Shown: in pieces, positions 6,857 through 16,318 of the stretch | Position numbering within the stretch: position 1 is the first letter of the stretch | How the letters are laid out: each line of letters opens with the position of its first letter | NCBI GenBank assembly: GCA_900473185.1 | Contig: UCKU01000031.1 | Span: 150,140-214,139, forward strand | Direction: 5' to 3' | DNA from: Hyphomicrobiales bacterium | GTDB taxonomy: Bacteria > Pseudomonadota > Alphaproteobacteria > Rhizobiales > Rhizobiaceae | Length of the DNA stretch: 64,000 nt | The notes under the pieces: model-generated | What the model saw: the letters and a program-made list of their open reading frames with translations, nothing else | What the model was told of the DNA's origin: nothing | Database searches by the model: none | Translations under genes and position numbers: made by a program

Positions 6857-9587
6857 ATTCACTCCTTATCCTCACGCTGATGGCATGGTCCTGCCTTCCG
6901 CTGCCGACAGCCGCCCGGTATTCCACGCCGAATGCCCAGTTGTTCAGCAACGCGGCATCGAGCGAGAGCCCGAGCGTCGAATAGTCATCCCCGGATTCTT
7001 CCGCTTCGAGTTCGTAGGGGAACGTGCCGATGTCGGCATATCCGAGCCGCAGCCGGCTCGAGCTGGCGAAATCATGGGTATATTCCGCTCGCATGCCTGG
7101 TGTCAGCACTCCCCAGTCCATCATGACGGTATAATTCAGGCGAAGGCCGATGACGCCCGCGGCCGTATCGACCGTCTGATCGCCATAGGTCAGGCCGTAG
7201 ACGTCCCCGCCGGTCTCGGTGAACCCGTCGAGCCAAGACCTGGACAAGTCGAACCGGCCGTATGGAGAGATCAGCCATTTCTTGTCCCGGAATTCGTAGG
7301 CGGCGGTGAGGGAGCCGAACATCTGCCGCCCATCCCTGTTTCCCGTGGCGAGATCCCCGGTAGAGGCGACGTAGCGGCTTGAATCGAAATCGAGCCGCCC
7401 CGCGCCGATCAGGCCGTCGAGGAACAGGTTGTCCGCTGCCTTGAAGGAGCCGTAGATCGCCGCGCTGTAGGCCGCGCCGCGGCTTTCCGTGCCGCTATCG
7501 CCGACATCGCTCCTGTCGTGGCCATATCCCAGCCCGAAGCCGCCGACGAAGCGATCGGAAAACCGGTAATCCGCGCCGGCACTCACGCCCACCGTGGTCG
7601 ATCCGATGTCCAGGCCGCTGTTGCCCGTATCGGCGAAATCGACGAACCCGCCGGACCAGATCGCAAACGGTCCGAGATCCGGTCCCTGAATATCCGAGTT
7701 TGAGCCGTTGCCTTGCCGGCCAGATACCGAGGGGGCGGTGAGGTCCGGCTCGCCGCCGCCCGGCCAGCCGAACTGGCGCTCGGCATTGACGATCCCGCCA
7801 TTAGGGCCGCCATTGTCGGAGCGGTGAAGCCCAAGGCGGATATCAAGCGATCGGCGCTGGCGGTCGCTCTCGTCGTGCAGTTGCTCCAGACGGTTGTTGA
7901 AGTTGCGTGTCTGGTATTGGGCAAAATGCCTGGCGGCATCTACCTGCGCATTGAGAAGGCCGACCACATCGGGATCCTCAGTCGGAACGGGACGGGCCGC
8001 AACGGCAAATGTGATCGTTGCCTGAACCGAGGTGCCGGAGGCATTCGAAAGCGTATAACCAACCTGGGCCGACCCTGCGAATGAAGGGCTGGCTGCAAAG
8101 GTGAGCCGCTTTTGCGGTGCGTCGAGATACACGCTTCCCGCGTCCGGGTTGGACAAGAAGGTGAATGCGGCTGTGGTGAAGGGTGCCCCGGTCGCGCCCG
8201 CGGTAAGATCAACCGCGACAGTCGTTCCTGCCATGACCTGGATGGTGCGGGAACTGGCCGTTGGCCCCGGCCCGGACCTGGTAACGTTGACAAGGTAGGT
8301 TCGGGTCGCGCCATTCTGCGCCGTTACGAGAATGGATATCTGGTTTGACCCGACCGACAGCGCAAGCGGGCTGCTTGCCGCCCCTGATGCTACGAGGCTG
8401 CCGTTCACGGCGATGGTCGCCGTGGGGTCGGAAGCCGTTGGCGTAAACGTAATGCTGGCGACCGCATTGCCCAGTGCAAGCTGATAGGCAAGGATGCTCG
8501 GGCTGAAGCCAGGGGCGAGCGTTCCGGTGCCCGGAGCCAGCGCAGCGAGATCGGCCGTCGCAGAAGCGGCGCGCGTCACGGTGACATCGTAGGTCTTCAC
8601 CGTTCCGTCCTGCGCGGTGACGACGATAGCGATCGGCGTCTGGCCCACGGCAAGGGCAATAGAACCGCTGGCGCTTCCGGAAGCGACCGGAGAACCGTTG
8701 ACTGCGACAGTCGCGTTCGGCTCGGAGACGACAGGCGTCAATGCGATCGCGGTGACATTGTTGGCCACCGAGATTGAATAGTTCAGCGTATTCGGATTGA
8801 AAGCCGGGCTGAGGCTCCCTTGACTGGGCTGCAGCTGCGACAGATCGGCGTTGGGTGAGAGGCCGGCAGTCCAGGGCGCTCCGGTCCCTGCCAGGTTGCC
8901 GTTGCCTCCGATGTTCTGGGCGGAACCTGCCGGGATATCGACACGGAGAGTGCCCAGGCCGGAAATAGTCTGGGCATCAACCTCATAGGTCATATTGTCA
9001 GAGGTTCGGAGGTTGGCCAGCGTGGCGCTGGCGGTTCCTGTCGTGGTCAAGACAATGTCCGCCAATGACAGGCCTGTCACGGCCTCGGAAAATACGATCT
9101 GGAACGTCACCTGCGTGGCGTTCGGCGGCGGATTGCCGACGACGGCCGTCACGACGGTCGGGCTCTGAGTATTGACGAAGACGCCGGCGGTGGAACCGAC
9201 ATTGTTGAGGCCGACGCCGGCCGCTTCACCTCCGGCGTTCCCGATGGTGCCGCCGTTCAGGCTGATCACGGCTCCGAGCTGCACGCCGTTCAGGTCCATG
9301 TCGCCGGCTTGGACCGCATATCTGAACATAAGCGAACTCGTCCCGCTTCCCGACAGGTAGAAAGCCGCACGCGTCGCGCTGCCGATCACCACGGAGATGT
9401 ATGGTGTGCCGCTGACGATTGCGTTCTCGCTGAATTGTGCGGCAAAGGTCAGGCTGTCTCCGACGCTGTAAAATCCATTCGCCGGGACCGAAACGGAGGT
9501 AACGACCGGGGCGGACTGGGCGGAAGACGCTGCGGCGCAGAACAGCACGATCATCGAAAGAAGAATCAGGGAAAGCGGGCCAACCAT
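6852..9587 (-). CDS. Autotransporter with Ig/cadherin-like passenger and C-terminal beta-barrel
   Basis: 911 aa from the ATG at 9587, which gives a normal signal peptide (MVGPLSLILLSMIVLF...SSAQS). In-frame ATG 9710 and GTG 9743 would add an N-terminal extension of the kind seen in some autotransporters. The passenger has Ig-like strands, then two cadherin-like beta-sandwich repeats (each beginning ADL..L.PS.G.L.P.F and ending in a TYDVTVTR or TYLVNVTR strand). The last 300 or so residues form the autotransporter barrel (type V secretion), ending in the expected aromatic SVRIRSEF. It is probably surface-exposed and adhesive. Its stop codon lies in the adjoining repeat. Confidence 0.85.
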   Translation of the reverse strand: MVGPLSLILLSMIVLFCAAASSAQSAPVVTSVSVPANGFYSVGDSLTFAAQFSENAIVSGTPYISVVIGSATRAAFYLSGSGTSSLMFRYAVQAGDMDLNGVQLGAVISLNGGTIGNAGGEAAGVGLNNVGSTAGVFVNTQSPTVVTAVVGNPPPNATQVTFQIVFSEAVTGLSLADIVLTTTGTASATLANLRTSDNMTYEVDAQTISGLGTLRVDIPAGSAQNIGGNGNLAGTGAPWTAGLSPNADLSQLQPSQGSLSPAFNPNTLNYSISVANNVTAIALTPVVSEPNATVAVNGSPVASGSASGSIALAVGQTPIAIVVTAQDGTVKTYDVTVTRAASATADLAALAPGTGTLAPGFSPSILAYQLALGNAVASITFTPTASDPTATIAVNGSLVASGAASSPLALSVGSNQISILVTAQNGATRTYLVNVTRSGPGPTASSRTIQVMAGTTVAVDLTAGATGAPFTTAAFTFLSNPDAGSVYLDAPQKRLTFAASPSFAGSAQVGYTLSNASGTSVQATITFAVAARPVPTEDPDVVGLLNAQVDAARHFAQYQTRNFNNRLEQLHDESDRQRRSLDIRLGLHRSDNGGPNGGIVNAERQFGWPGGGEPDLTAPSVSGRQGNGSNSDIQGPDLGPFAIWSGGFVDFADTGNSGLDIGSTTVGVSAGADYRFSDRFVGGFGLGYGHDRSDVGDSGTESRGAAYSAAIYGSFKAADNLFLDGLIGAGRLDFDSSRYVASTGDLATGNRDGRQMFGSLTAAYEFRDKKWLISPYGRFDLSRSWLDGFTETGGDVYGLTYGDQTVDTAAGVIGLRLNYTVMMDWGVLTPGMRAEYTHDFASSSRLRLGYADIGTFPYELEAEESGDDYSTLGLSLDAALLNNWAFGVEYRAAVGSGRQDHAISVRIRSEF

Positions 9588-9847
9588 GATGCGCCGTATG
9601 AACGTCCTGCCCGGAAGACTCCGATCATGCCGGTTGCTCCCGCTGCTTTCCGGCGTCTCGGACAGCAGTCGAAAGGTTGGAGCCGGACGGCCGGGCAAGG
9701 GGAATGTCATGAAAAAACTCGCAACGGTTTTAAAATATCGCACAGGAATGAGCTTCTTTACACGGAAGACGCGTCCACTGACTTGATAAAACTTGCGGTG
9801 GGGCTAAGGTGAAGCACCTTATCCAACTGTAGTCTTTGATATTTTCA

Positions 9848-10783
9848 ATGAACGATGATTTCGAAAGTTCCGATCGGGAGCCGGCTTACGATCCGCCCCC
9901 GGCGGGTTACAATGCGTCTTCGCTCCGCAAGGCTCCGCCTCCGCGAATGCTCGACCATCCCGGCATTGCGCGCGCCGTGCGCATGATCGAGCGTACTCCC
10001 GCCGCGTCGACGACCTTGCAGGACATTTCGGCTCATCTCGGCCTCAGTCCGTTTCACTTCCAGCGGCAGTTCCAGGAGGTCATGGGGGAATCGCCAAGCG
10101 CCTATATGCGCCGCACACGGCTCGACCGTGCGGCGATGAACCTGCAGATGAGCGGGCAGCCGATCACGCACATCGCGTTCAATGCCGGCTATGCCAGCCA
10201 CGAGGCTTTCATCCGCGCTTTCCAGAGGCAATTCGGACTGACGCCTTCGGATTACCGTGTCGCGGCCCAGAAGGTGCTGCCGGCTCGGCCGAGACCGGAA
10301 AAGACGGAGCTGGCGCGCGTGAAAGTCGGCCAGCGTCCGGAAATGAGGCTTCTGGCCATGCGGTTCTATGGATCCTATGCATTGGTCGAGGACAACTGGC
10401 GGAAATTTGCCGACTATCTGGAGCGGATCGACTTTCCGCTTGAAGAAGCGCGGCCAGTCGGCATCACCCTCGACACGCCGTTGATCACGCCGGGGGAACT
10501 TGTCCGCTACGACTGTGCTGTCGTGGATCAGGGCTTCCCCACTGACAATACCGCCCTCTCGCCGTTGCAGTTTCGGGCGGGCCGTTATGTCTCCATGAAC
10601 CATTCAGGTTCTTACGCCGAGATCCTCCGGACCTACGAATTCGTCAGCGTCGATTGGCTCGCGGCATCCGGCGAAATGTTCCTGCCTGATGGCAACGGGG
10701 GATATGAATTCTACAATTCGCCCCCCTGGAACCATGTCGGCGCGATGCAGAACCTCGACATTGTCCTTCCTTTGGCAGGCTGA
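9848..10783 (+). CDS. AraC-family regulator with GyrI-like effector domain
   Basis: 311 aa from ATG 9848 (an upstream TTG at 9836 is also in frame). The N-terminal double helix-turn-helix of AraC/XylS type covers about residues 45-140 (SAHLGLSPFHFQRQF, then ITHIAFNAGYASHEAFIRAFQ). The second half is a GyrI-like/SOUL-type small-molecule binding domain (from about 160). Such proteins sense amphipathic drugs or toxins and activate efflux or detoxification genes. It is divergent from the autotransporter and upstream of the broken glyoxalase-fold gene. The ligand is unknown. Confidence 0.87.
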   Translation: MNDDFESSDREPAYDPPPAGYNASSLRKAPPPRMLDHPGIARAVRMIERTPAASTTLQDISAHLGLSPFHFQRQFQEVMGESPSAYMRRTRLDRAAMNLQMSGQPITHIAFNAGYASHEAFIRAFQRQFGLTPSDYRVAAQKVLPARPRPEKTELARVKVGQRPEMRLLAMRFYGSYALVEDNWRKFADYLERIDFPLEEARPVGITLDTPLITPGELVRYDCAVVDQGFPTDNTALSPLQFRAGRYVSMNHSGSYAEILRTYEFVSVDWLAASGEMFLPDGNGGYEFYNSPPWNHVGAMQNLDIVLPLAG

Positions 10784-11022
10784 AACTGATCTGTCCTGAG
10801 CGGAGCTTCGCGCGGAGCGCCAGGTTCTGCCTCATCAGGTGGCGGCGGCGCGGCCATGCGGAATTGTTCCAGCGGCGGTTTGAGGCGGTCCAGTATTCAA
10901 GATTCTGATGTAGACGGCAGCGAATTCGCCTGGACGGCTGTCGGTGTTGGGGGACCTCAAACGTCCTATGTTCGACGAGGCGACATCTCGTTGATTGAAA
11001 CGACAGTTTGGAGATTGGAAAC

Positions 11023-11460
11023 ATGGCGCTCAAGCGGATGGACAATGTTGGAATCGTCGTCGAGGACCTTGGAGAGGCGATTGATTTCTTTCGCGAACTT
11101 GGCCTTGAGCTTGAAGGGCGGGCCATGGTCGAGGGAGAATGGGCAGGACGCATCACCGGACTGGGCGATCAGCATGTCGAGATTGCCATGATGCGCACGC
11201 CTGATGGCCACAGCCGGCTCGAGCTCTCCCGCTTCCTCAAGCCTGATGTCGTAGCAGATCACCGGAACGCGCCGGTCAACGCGCTCGGTTACCTCCGCGT
11301 CATGTTTGCCGTCGATGACATCGACGAGACGCTTGAGAGGCTGCGCACGCGCGGCGCTGAGCTCGTCGGAGAAGTCGTCCAGTAAAGAGACGCGTATCGG
11401 CTCTGCTACATCCGTGGGCCTGAAGGGATTCTGATCGGATTAGCCCAGGAACTCGGCTGA
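11023..11460 (+). pseudogene. VOC/glyoxalase-family gene interrupted by one in-frame stop
   Basis: ATG 11023 follows a GGAG. The frame reads a typical VOC protein up to LVGEVVQ, meets TAA at 11383-11385, and then continues in the same frame as RDAYRLCYIRGPEGI...AQELG to a TGA at 11458. The continuation is exactly the expected last beta-strands, including the GPEG segment that normally gives a metal-ligand Glu. A single change of TAT or TAC to TAA explains it. As read, the product is 120 aa and lacks the C-terminal strand, so it is probably inactive. A sequencing error or real readthrough are alternatives. Confidence 0.8.
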
Positions 11461-11539
11461 GCGCATCTTCCATGGTTGGCTGAATCGCGGCCTGCCCATT
11501 TCCTTGCGATCGGAGAGGACAGGCCGCTGTTGCAGGACG

Positions 11540-12424
11540 CTATTTCAACGGCAGAAACAGGTCCGCGACCGCCTCATGTTCCGGCACTTCCGCAGGGAAG
11601 CTCAGCCGCTGGCAATAGATCGGGAAGTCGCGTGCTTCCTCGCCGCTGGCCGGAAGCCAGTCGCGATAGAGGTAGAGGGCGGCGGGCTCCAGATTGTCGG
11701 TATTGCCGACGACGCGAAGCACCGCGCAGCGCCCGCCTGGAATCTCGCCGGCCTTGATCTCACCGCCATCAGCCTCGATCGGCTGGTCGGTCCCGACACA
11801 GAGGTCGACGCTGTAATCGGCAGGCGAGGCAGGACGCCGCTCGGAACGCCAGACTGTGAAAGTCGGGCTTGTCCTGGGGTGCAGGCCGGCGGCCTTGCGC
11901 CAGGCGATGAACCGCTGGATGCTGGTGCCGAGCGTTGCCGGGTCGCCCCGATGCTGGATGATGGCCACCGGTATGGCGGGCACATCGCGTATAGTCACGT
12001 CGTCATCACTAAAAGTCTTCTGCATGAGCTTGCTCCTCGCGTTGTCGAAAGGCCCGAAGGCCGCAAGCCACGGCTCCCAGTCGGGAGACTTCCGGAATGA
12101 CGAAGGCGATTGCCCGAACCGTTGCCGAAAGGCGCGGGCAAAGGCATCCGGTGCATCGTAACCGGCATCCATCGCTATGTCGGTGACGCTCTCTGCATCC
12201 CTGTAGGCCAGCCGGTACGAAGCGCGCTTCATGCGGGCGAGCTGGATATAGCGATGCAGGGAGAGACCGAAGGTCGCGGTGAACTGCCGGTGCAGATGAT
12301 ATTTCGAATAGGCTGCGACACTGCTCAGCGCATCCAGGTCCAGATCATCGTCCAGATGCCGGTCTATATGATCCAGCACCCGCTGCATCCGGGCATGGTA
12401 GTTCTGAAGCGCCGCCTTCATCAT
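11540..12424 (-). CDS. AraC-family regulator with GyrI-like domain
   Basis: 294 aa. The N-terminal AraC DNA-binding domain (LSSVAAYSKYHLHRQF, VTDIAMDAGYDAPDAFARAFR) is followed from about residue 135 by a GyrI-like ligand domain (VTIRDVPAIPVAIIQHRGDP, ending in a EHEAVADLFLPL strand). It has the same architecture as the regulator at 9848 but is clearly diverged, so this is not a recent duplication. Probable drug or metabolite sensor. It is transcribed away from the universal stress protein gene. The target is unknown. Confidence 0.87.
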   Translation of the reverse strand: MMKAALQNYHARMQRVLDHIDRHLDDDLDLDALSSVAAYSKYHLHRQFTATFGLSLHRYIQLARMKRASYRLAYRDAESVTDIAMDAGYDAPDAFARAFRQRFGQSPSSFRKSPDWEPWLAAFGPFDNARSKLMQKTFSDDDVTIRDVPAIPVAIIQHRGDPATLGTSIQRFIAWRKAAGLHPRTSPTFTVWRSERRPASPADYSVDLCVGTDQPIEADGGEIKAGEIPGGRCAVLRVVGNTDNLEPAALYLYRDWLPASGEEARDFPIYCQRLSFPAEVPEHEAVADLFLPLK

Positions 12425-12544
12425 TCCGTCCTCCGTGGCCGCATCAACTAAGCGCAGGCAGACATGACGCGCTCGACCGATCTTGCGGTTTTGTCACGGG
12501 TCGCAGACCGTCGACAATGGCGAAAAGGGGGAGGCGGGTCGTTG

Positions 12545-12558
12545 TTGACTGAGGTCAA
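12545..12558. promoter_or_regulatory. FNR/FixK-type box upstream of universal stress gene
   Basis: TTGACTGAGGTCAA is a perfect palindrome fitting the TTGA-N6-TCAA core bound by FNR, FixK and FnrN. It ends 57 bp before the ATG at 12616, a usual place for an activator site near -41. Oxygen-limited induction of the gene is an inference. Confidence 0.6.
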
Positions 12559-12615
12559 AGACTGCGCCGGTTCGGACCGCTACCGTCGTGACATCCATCA
12601 CGGAGGACAGCCATC

Positions 12616-13449
12616 ATGGCCATTACGACAGTTCTTGGTATCCTCAAGAGCAACAGATACGAGCAGGATCTGAAAAGTGCTGCGAGTTTCTGCGCCACTT
12701 ATGGGGCACATCTGACCGCGCTCGCCGTTTCCATCGGTGCGGCCCCGTCACTCAGCCAATACGATGCCATCTCCACCATCTGGCTGGATGAGAGGCAGCG
12801 GGAGATCGACGAACTCGCCACGACGGCTGCGAAAATCAAGGAGGTGCTTGCAGACAGCGATCTCTCGTTCGAGGTCCAGGATCTCTACACGGAATTTGCA
12901 TGGGCAGACGAGGATATCGCCCAGCGCGCGCTCTATGCCGATGTCGTGCTCCTGGGACCTGACGCGGCCGAGGACGCCGACCTCAGAAAGCGGATCTTCG
13001 ATGGTGCGCTCTTCCAGGCGCCGACGCCGATCCTGATCAACCGCGGGCGAAAGGCCATCACCACGTCGCCAAGGGCCGTGGTACTGGCATGGGATTCCAG
13101 CAACGAGGCAGCACGGGCCGCCCGCCAGTCGCTCGATCTTCTGGAAAGAGCCGAGATCGTTCATGTGACCATGGTCGACCCCGTCGCGCGCATGCGTACG
13201 AACGGCGAAGAGCCGGGTGCCGATATAGCAGCCTTCCTTACCCGCCATGGCGTCAAGGTCCAGGTCGATCGCCTTTCGAGCGAAGGCAGGAACGCGGACG
13301 CGATCATCACCCGGCATGCGGTGGATATGGGCGCCGACCTGATCGTCATGGGCGCCTACAACCACCCGAGATGGCAGCAGAGCCTGTTCGGCGGCGTGAC
13401 CCGCAGGATGATCGAGGATTGCCAGCTGCCCTTGTTCCTCGCCCACTGA
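12616..13449 (+). CDS. Universal stress protein, two tandem Usp domains
   Basis: 277 aa, about twice one UspA domain. The C-terminal domain carries the ATP-binding signature (GADLIVMGAYNHPRWQQ, then GGVTRRMIEDCQLPLFLAH). The N-terminal half (TTVLGILKSNRYEQD) is less canonical. GGAGGA precedes the ATG. Cytoplasmic nucleotide-binding proteins of this type support survival in starvation or low oxygen. The FNR/FixK-like box upstream, and a similar box before the nearby P-type ATPase, fit control by oxygen. Confidence 0.88.
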   Translation: MAITTVLGILKSNRYEQDLKSAASFCATYGAHLTALAVSIGAAPSLSQYDAISTIWLDERQREIDELATTAAKIKEVLADSDLSFEVQDLYTEFAWADEDIAQRALYADVVLLGPDAAEDADLRKRIFDGALFQAPTPILINRGRKAITTSPRAVVLAWDSSNEAARAARQSLDLLERAEIVHVTMVDPVARMRTNGEEPGADIAAFLTRHGVKVQVDRLSSEGRNADAIITRHAVDMGADLIVMGAYNHPRWQQSLFGGVTRRMIEDCQLPLFLAH

Positions 13450-13697
13450 GCCTCCCACGCGGGAGACCAGAGAACCGATAAAGTTCGTCGCCGTCATCTG
13501 AGATCCCGATGGATGCAGTTGACGGCGACATCGTCTGTTTCTGCCTGTTCCCCGGCAGGCTCAGGACTCATTGACCGGAGCCGGACGATGACGGCGCAGC
13601 GATACGGATCGGCGCCTTGTACCCCATTCGTAGCCCTTGGAAATCTCTCCGATCCAAGGGAAGATCACCCCGCTCTGGCTTTAGAGGGGAGACGCTG

Positions 13698-14168
13698 ATG
13701 GAAAACCACGAGCCGTTTTTACGCGAGGCGATTGCGCTTTCGAAATCCGCGATGGAACACGGAGACGAACCCTTCGGCTCTGTGCTGGTGAGGGACGGCG
13801 AGGTCATCCTGCGCGCCGAAAACAGCGTATTCACCGGCCGCGACATGACGAACCACGCCGAGATGAACCTGATCAAACTGGCGACAAAGCACTACGACAC
13901 TGCCTATCTTGCCGACTGCACGCTCTACACCAGCACGGAGCCCTGCGCGATGTGCTCCGGAGCGATCTATTGGTCGGGCATCGGGCGCATGGTGTTTGCT
14001 TGCTCGGAGGTGCGGCTTGGCGAAATCGCCGGGATCGGGTTGAACGTACCGAGCCGGGCGGTGCTGCAAACCGGTGCGCGCATCGTCACCGTCGATGGCC
14101 CGAACATCGAAGAGGAAGCCGCCGAAGTCCATAAGGCATTCTGGCCGAAGCATCTGGGCAAGGGCTAG
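13698..14168 (+). CDS. Nucleoside/guanine deaminase-family enzyme (cytidine deaminase fold)
   Basis: 156 aa from ATG 13698, after AGAGGGGAGA; the frame is open further upstream but not family-like. Zinc-site motifs are intact: HAEMNLI (the ligand His and proton-shuttle Glu) and STEPCAMCSGAIYW (two Cys ligands). The size and motifs fit single-domain guanine or nucleoside deaminases (GuaD/TadA relatives). It stands downstream of the stress gene and convergent with the P-type ATPase. The substrate could be guanine, cytosine or a modified base; it is probably not the essential TadA. Confidence 0.85.
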   Translation: MENHEPFLREAIALSKSAMEHGDEPFGSVLVRDGEVILRAENSVFTGRDMTNHAEMNLIKLATKHYDTAYLADCTLYTSTEPCAMCSGAIYWSGIGRMVFACSEVRLGEIAGIGLNVPSRAVLQTGARIVTVDGPNIEEEAAEVHKAFWPKHLGKG

Positions 14169-14195
14169 AGTCTCGGTCCAGGACGCATTGATTGC

Positions 14196-16082
14196 CTAGC
14201 GCAGTGCCCTGAGCGCGTTCAGGATCACAGCCACATCGATTACCTCCTGCAGCATGGCCCCCGTGACCGGCGGCAGGAAGCCGGCGCCGGCGAAGATCAT
14301 GGCGACGAGCGAGAGGCCGATGCCCGCGAAAATGCTCTGGACGGCGATGGCGCGGGAGCGTCTGGCTATTTCGATGGCCGAGGCGATCCTGCCCAGATCG
14401 TTGCGGATCAGGACGATGTCGGCGGCTTCGGCTGCAGCCGCAAGATTGGTGGCGCCGACGGCGATGCCGACATCGGCGGCTGCGAGTGCAGGAGCATCGT
14501 TGACGCCGTCGCCGACCATGAGAACCTTTCCGCCTAGGCGTTTACTCGCCGCGCGTTCCCTGGCGATGACCTCGACCTTCTCGACAGGGGACAATCGCGC
14601 CTCGACAGCATCCAGCGACAGCGAGCCGGCAATAGCGGCGGCGACGCTGCGCTCATCGCCGCTCGCAAGCACGATCCTGCCAAAACCCAGCTTGCGGAGC
14701 TTGGCCACAAGTTCGACGGCATCGCCGCGCAGGCGATCCTCGAAGCCGATTTCGCCGGCAAGCCGGCCATTGATGAAGACGCTTGCCTGCATTGTGCCTT
14801 TTTTCTCGGGGGCACGCGGCGGCCTGCCATCGGGCGTGAAATAGGTATCGCCGCCAACGCTCACCCTGATACCGTCGACAAGCCCGGAGATACCGGCGCC
14901 CGGAAGCTCCGTCACCTCCACCGGGCGTGACAGGACCAAGTTGCGTCTCTGCGCCTCCCTGACGATCGCGCGGCCGACGACATGCGAGGATGCCTGGTCC
15001 AGGGAGGCGGCAAGCCGCAAGACCCTGTCCGGGCCTTCCGGCCCGTCGATCGAGACGACCTCGGGATCGCCCGCCGTCAGCGTGCCGGTCTTGTCGAAGA
15101 CCGCGACGGAGGCGTCGGCCAGGATCTCCAGCGGCCCTGCGCCCTTCACCAGCACACCCGCCTTTGCTGCCTTCGAGGTTCCGGCCGCAAGGGCGACGGG
15201 AACGGCGAGGATCAGCGGGCAGGGGGTCGCAACGACGAGAACCGCGACGATCCGCGCCATGTCACCGGACAGGATGGCGGCGCCGAGCGCGATTGCCAGC
15301 GTCAGCAGAAGAAAGGCGATTGCATATCGATCGGCCAGCCGCGCTATCTGCGCCTTGGAACGCTTCGATGCCTCGACCAGTTTGACGATGCCGGAATAGG
15401 TGCTGTCCTCGGCGCGGCTTTCCACCCTGATTTCGATCGCGTCCCCGGCATTGGTGGCGCCGCTTGAAATCCTCTCGCCGCTTGAGACGATGACCGGGAA
15501 GGCTTCGCCGGTCAGGACGGATTGATCGATCGATGCATGGCCTGTCATCAGCGTGCCGTCTGCGGGGATGACGTCGCCTCTGCGGATCATCAGGACATCA
15601 CCCACTGCAAGTTCCGGAATGGGGACTTCTTCGATGCCATTCTGGCGCAGGCGAAGCGCCGTTCGCGGCACCTGCGCCAGCAAGGCCGTCATGCCTTCGT
15701 CGGCACGCCGATGCGCATAGGCTTCCAGAAACTGGCCGCCGGCATACATGAGGGCGACGATCGCTCCTGCAAGATATTCGCCGAACCAGAGGGTCGCGCC
15801 CATTGCGAGCGCGGCGATCAGGTCCAGACCGAGATCGCCGTTTCTGAGCTTGGCAAAGATGTCGATCAATAGGAATGCGAGAGCAGTGCAGGTGCTTGCC
15901 GCCAGCACGAACAGGCTTGCAGAACGGTAGCCCAGCAGGAACAGGCCGAAGGCCGCCACCAGACCGATGAGGGATGCCGCCGCCATGATCGTCGACCTCA
16001 CGCCGATGCCGGGCATCCATGCGTGCAATTCCGCGAAAATGCGAATGCGGGAATGAGCCCTCGGCTCGTCCAGAACGCTCAT
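14196..16082 (-). CDS. P1B-type heavy-metal transporting ATPase without N-terminal metal domain
   Basis: 628 aa from ATG 16082, preceded by GGGAGG 8 bases away. Motifs in order: TGEA phosphatase loop, TPCPL in the transport helix (where copper pumps have CPC), DKTGTLT phosphorylation site, MVGDGVNDAPAL hinge. The family's HP dipeptide is replaced by HV (ASSHVVG), and there is no CxxC domain at the N-terminus. It is an inner-membrane efflux pump; the TPC motif leaves metal specificity open. An FNR/FixK-like box lies 110 bp upstream. No metal-sensing regulator is adjacent. Confidence 0.88.
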   Translation of the reverse strand: MSVLDEPRAHSRIRIFAELHAWMPGIGVRSTIMAAASLIGLVAAFGLFLLGYRSASLFVLAASTCTALAFLLIDIFAKLRNGDLGLDLIAALAMGATLWFGEYLAGAIVALMYAGGQFLEAYAHRRADEGMTALLAQVPRTALRLRQNGIEEVPIPELAVGDVLMIRRGDVIPADGTLMTGHASIDQSVLTGEAFPVIVSSGERISSGATNAGDAIEIRVESRAEDSTYSGIVKLVEASKRSKAQIARLADRYAIAFLLLTLAIALGAAILSGDMARIVAVLVVATPCPLILAVPVALAAGTSKAAKAGVLVKGAGPLEILADASVAVFDKTGTLTAGDPEVVSIDGPEGPDRVLRLAASLDQASSHVVGRAIVREAQRRNLVLSRPVEVTELPGAGISGLVDGIRVSVGGDTYFTPDGRPPRAPEKKGTMQASVFINGRLAGEIGFEDRLRGDAVELVAKLRKLGFGRIVLASGDERSVAAAIAGSLSLDAVEARLSPVEKVEVIARERAASKRLGGKVLMVGDGVNDAPALAAADVGIAVGATNLAAAAEAADIVLIRNDLGRIASAIEIARRSRAIAVQSIFAGIGLSLVAMIFAGAGFLPPVTGAMLQEVIDVAVILNALRALR

Positions 16083-16191
16083 GGTCGCACGCCTCCCATT
16101 TTCCTTTCGGGTGCGCAGGATCGATGCTCTGAAATCGCTGCCCGACACCGGTTACGCGCCCGGGAATTTGGCACAATAACAGGATTTTTCC

Positions 16192-16205
16192 TTGATCTCT
16201 CTCAA
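16192..16205. promoter_or_regulatory. FNR/FixK-like box between the P-type ATPase and cyclase genes
   Basis: TTGATCTCTCTCAA matches TTGA-N6-TCAA. It lies 110 bp upstream of the ATPase start (leftward) and 113 bp upstream of the cyclase start (rightward), so either could be the target. It is less symmetrical in its core than the site at 12545. Confidence 0.42.
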
Positions 16206-16318
16206 GCTGCGCCTGGCTGGCCGGAGAGGGTCGCCAGCGTTGCCAATCGCAAAACATCCAGGCCCGCGGATGTGCTACATTGCGTCATCGCGTGCTTTTG
16301 TTGCGGGAGGGATCGAGA

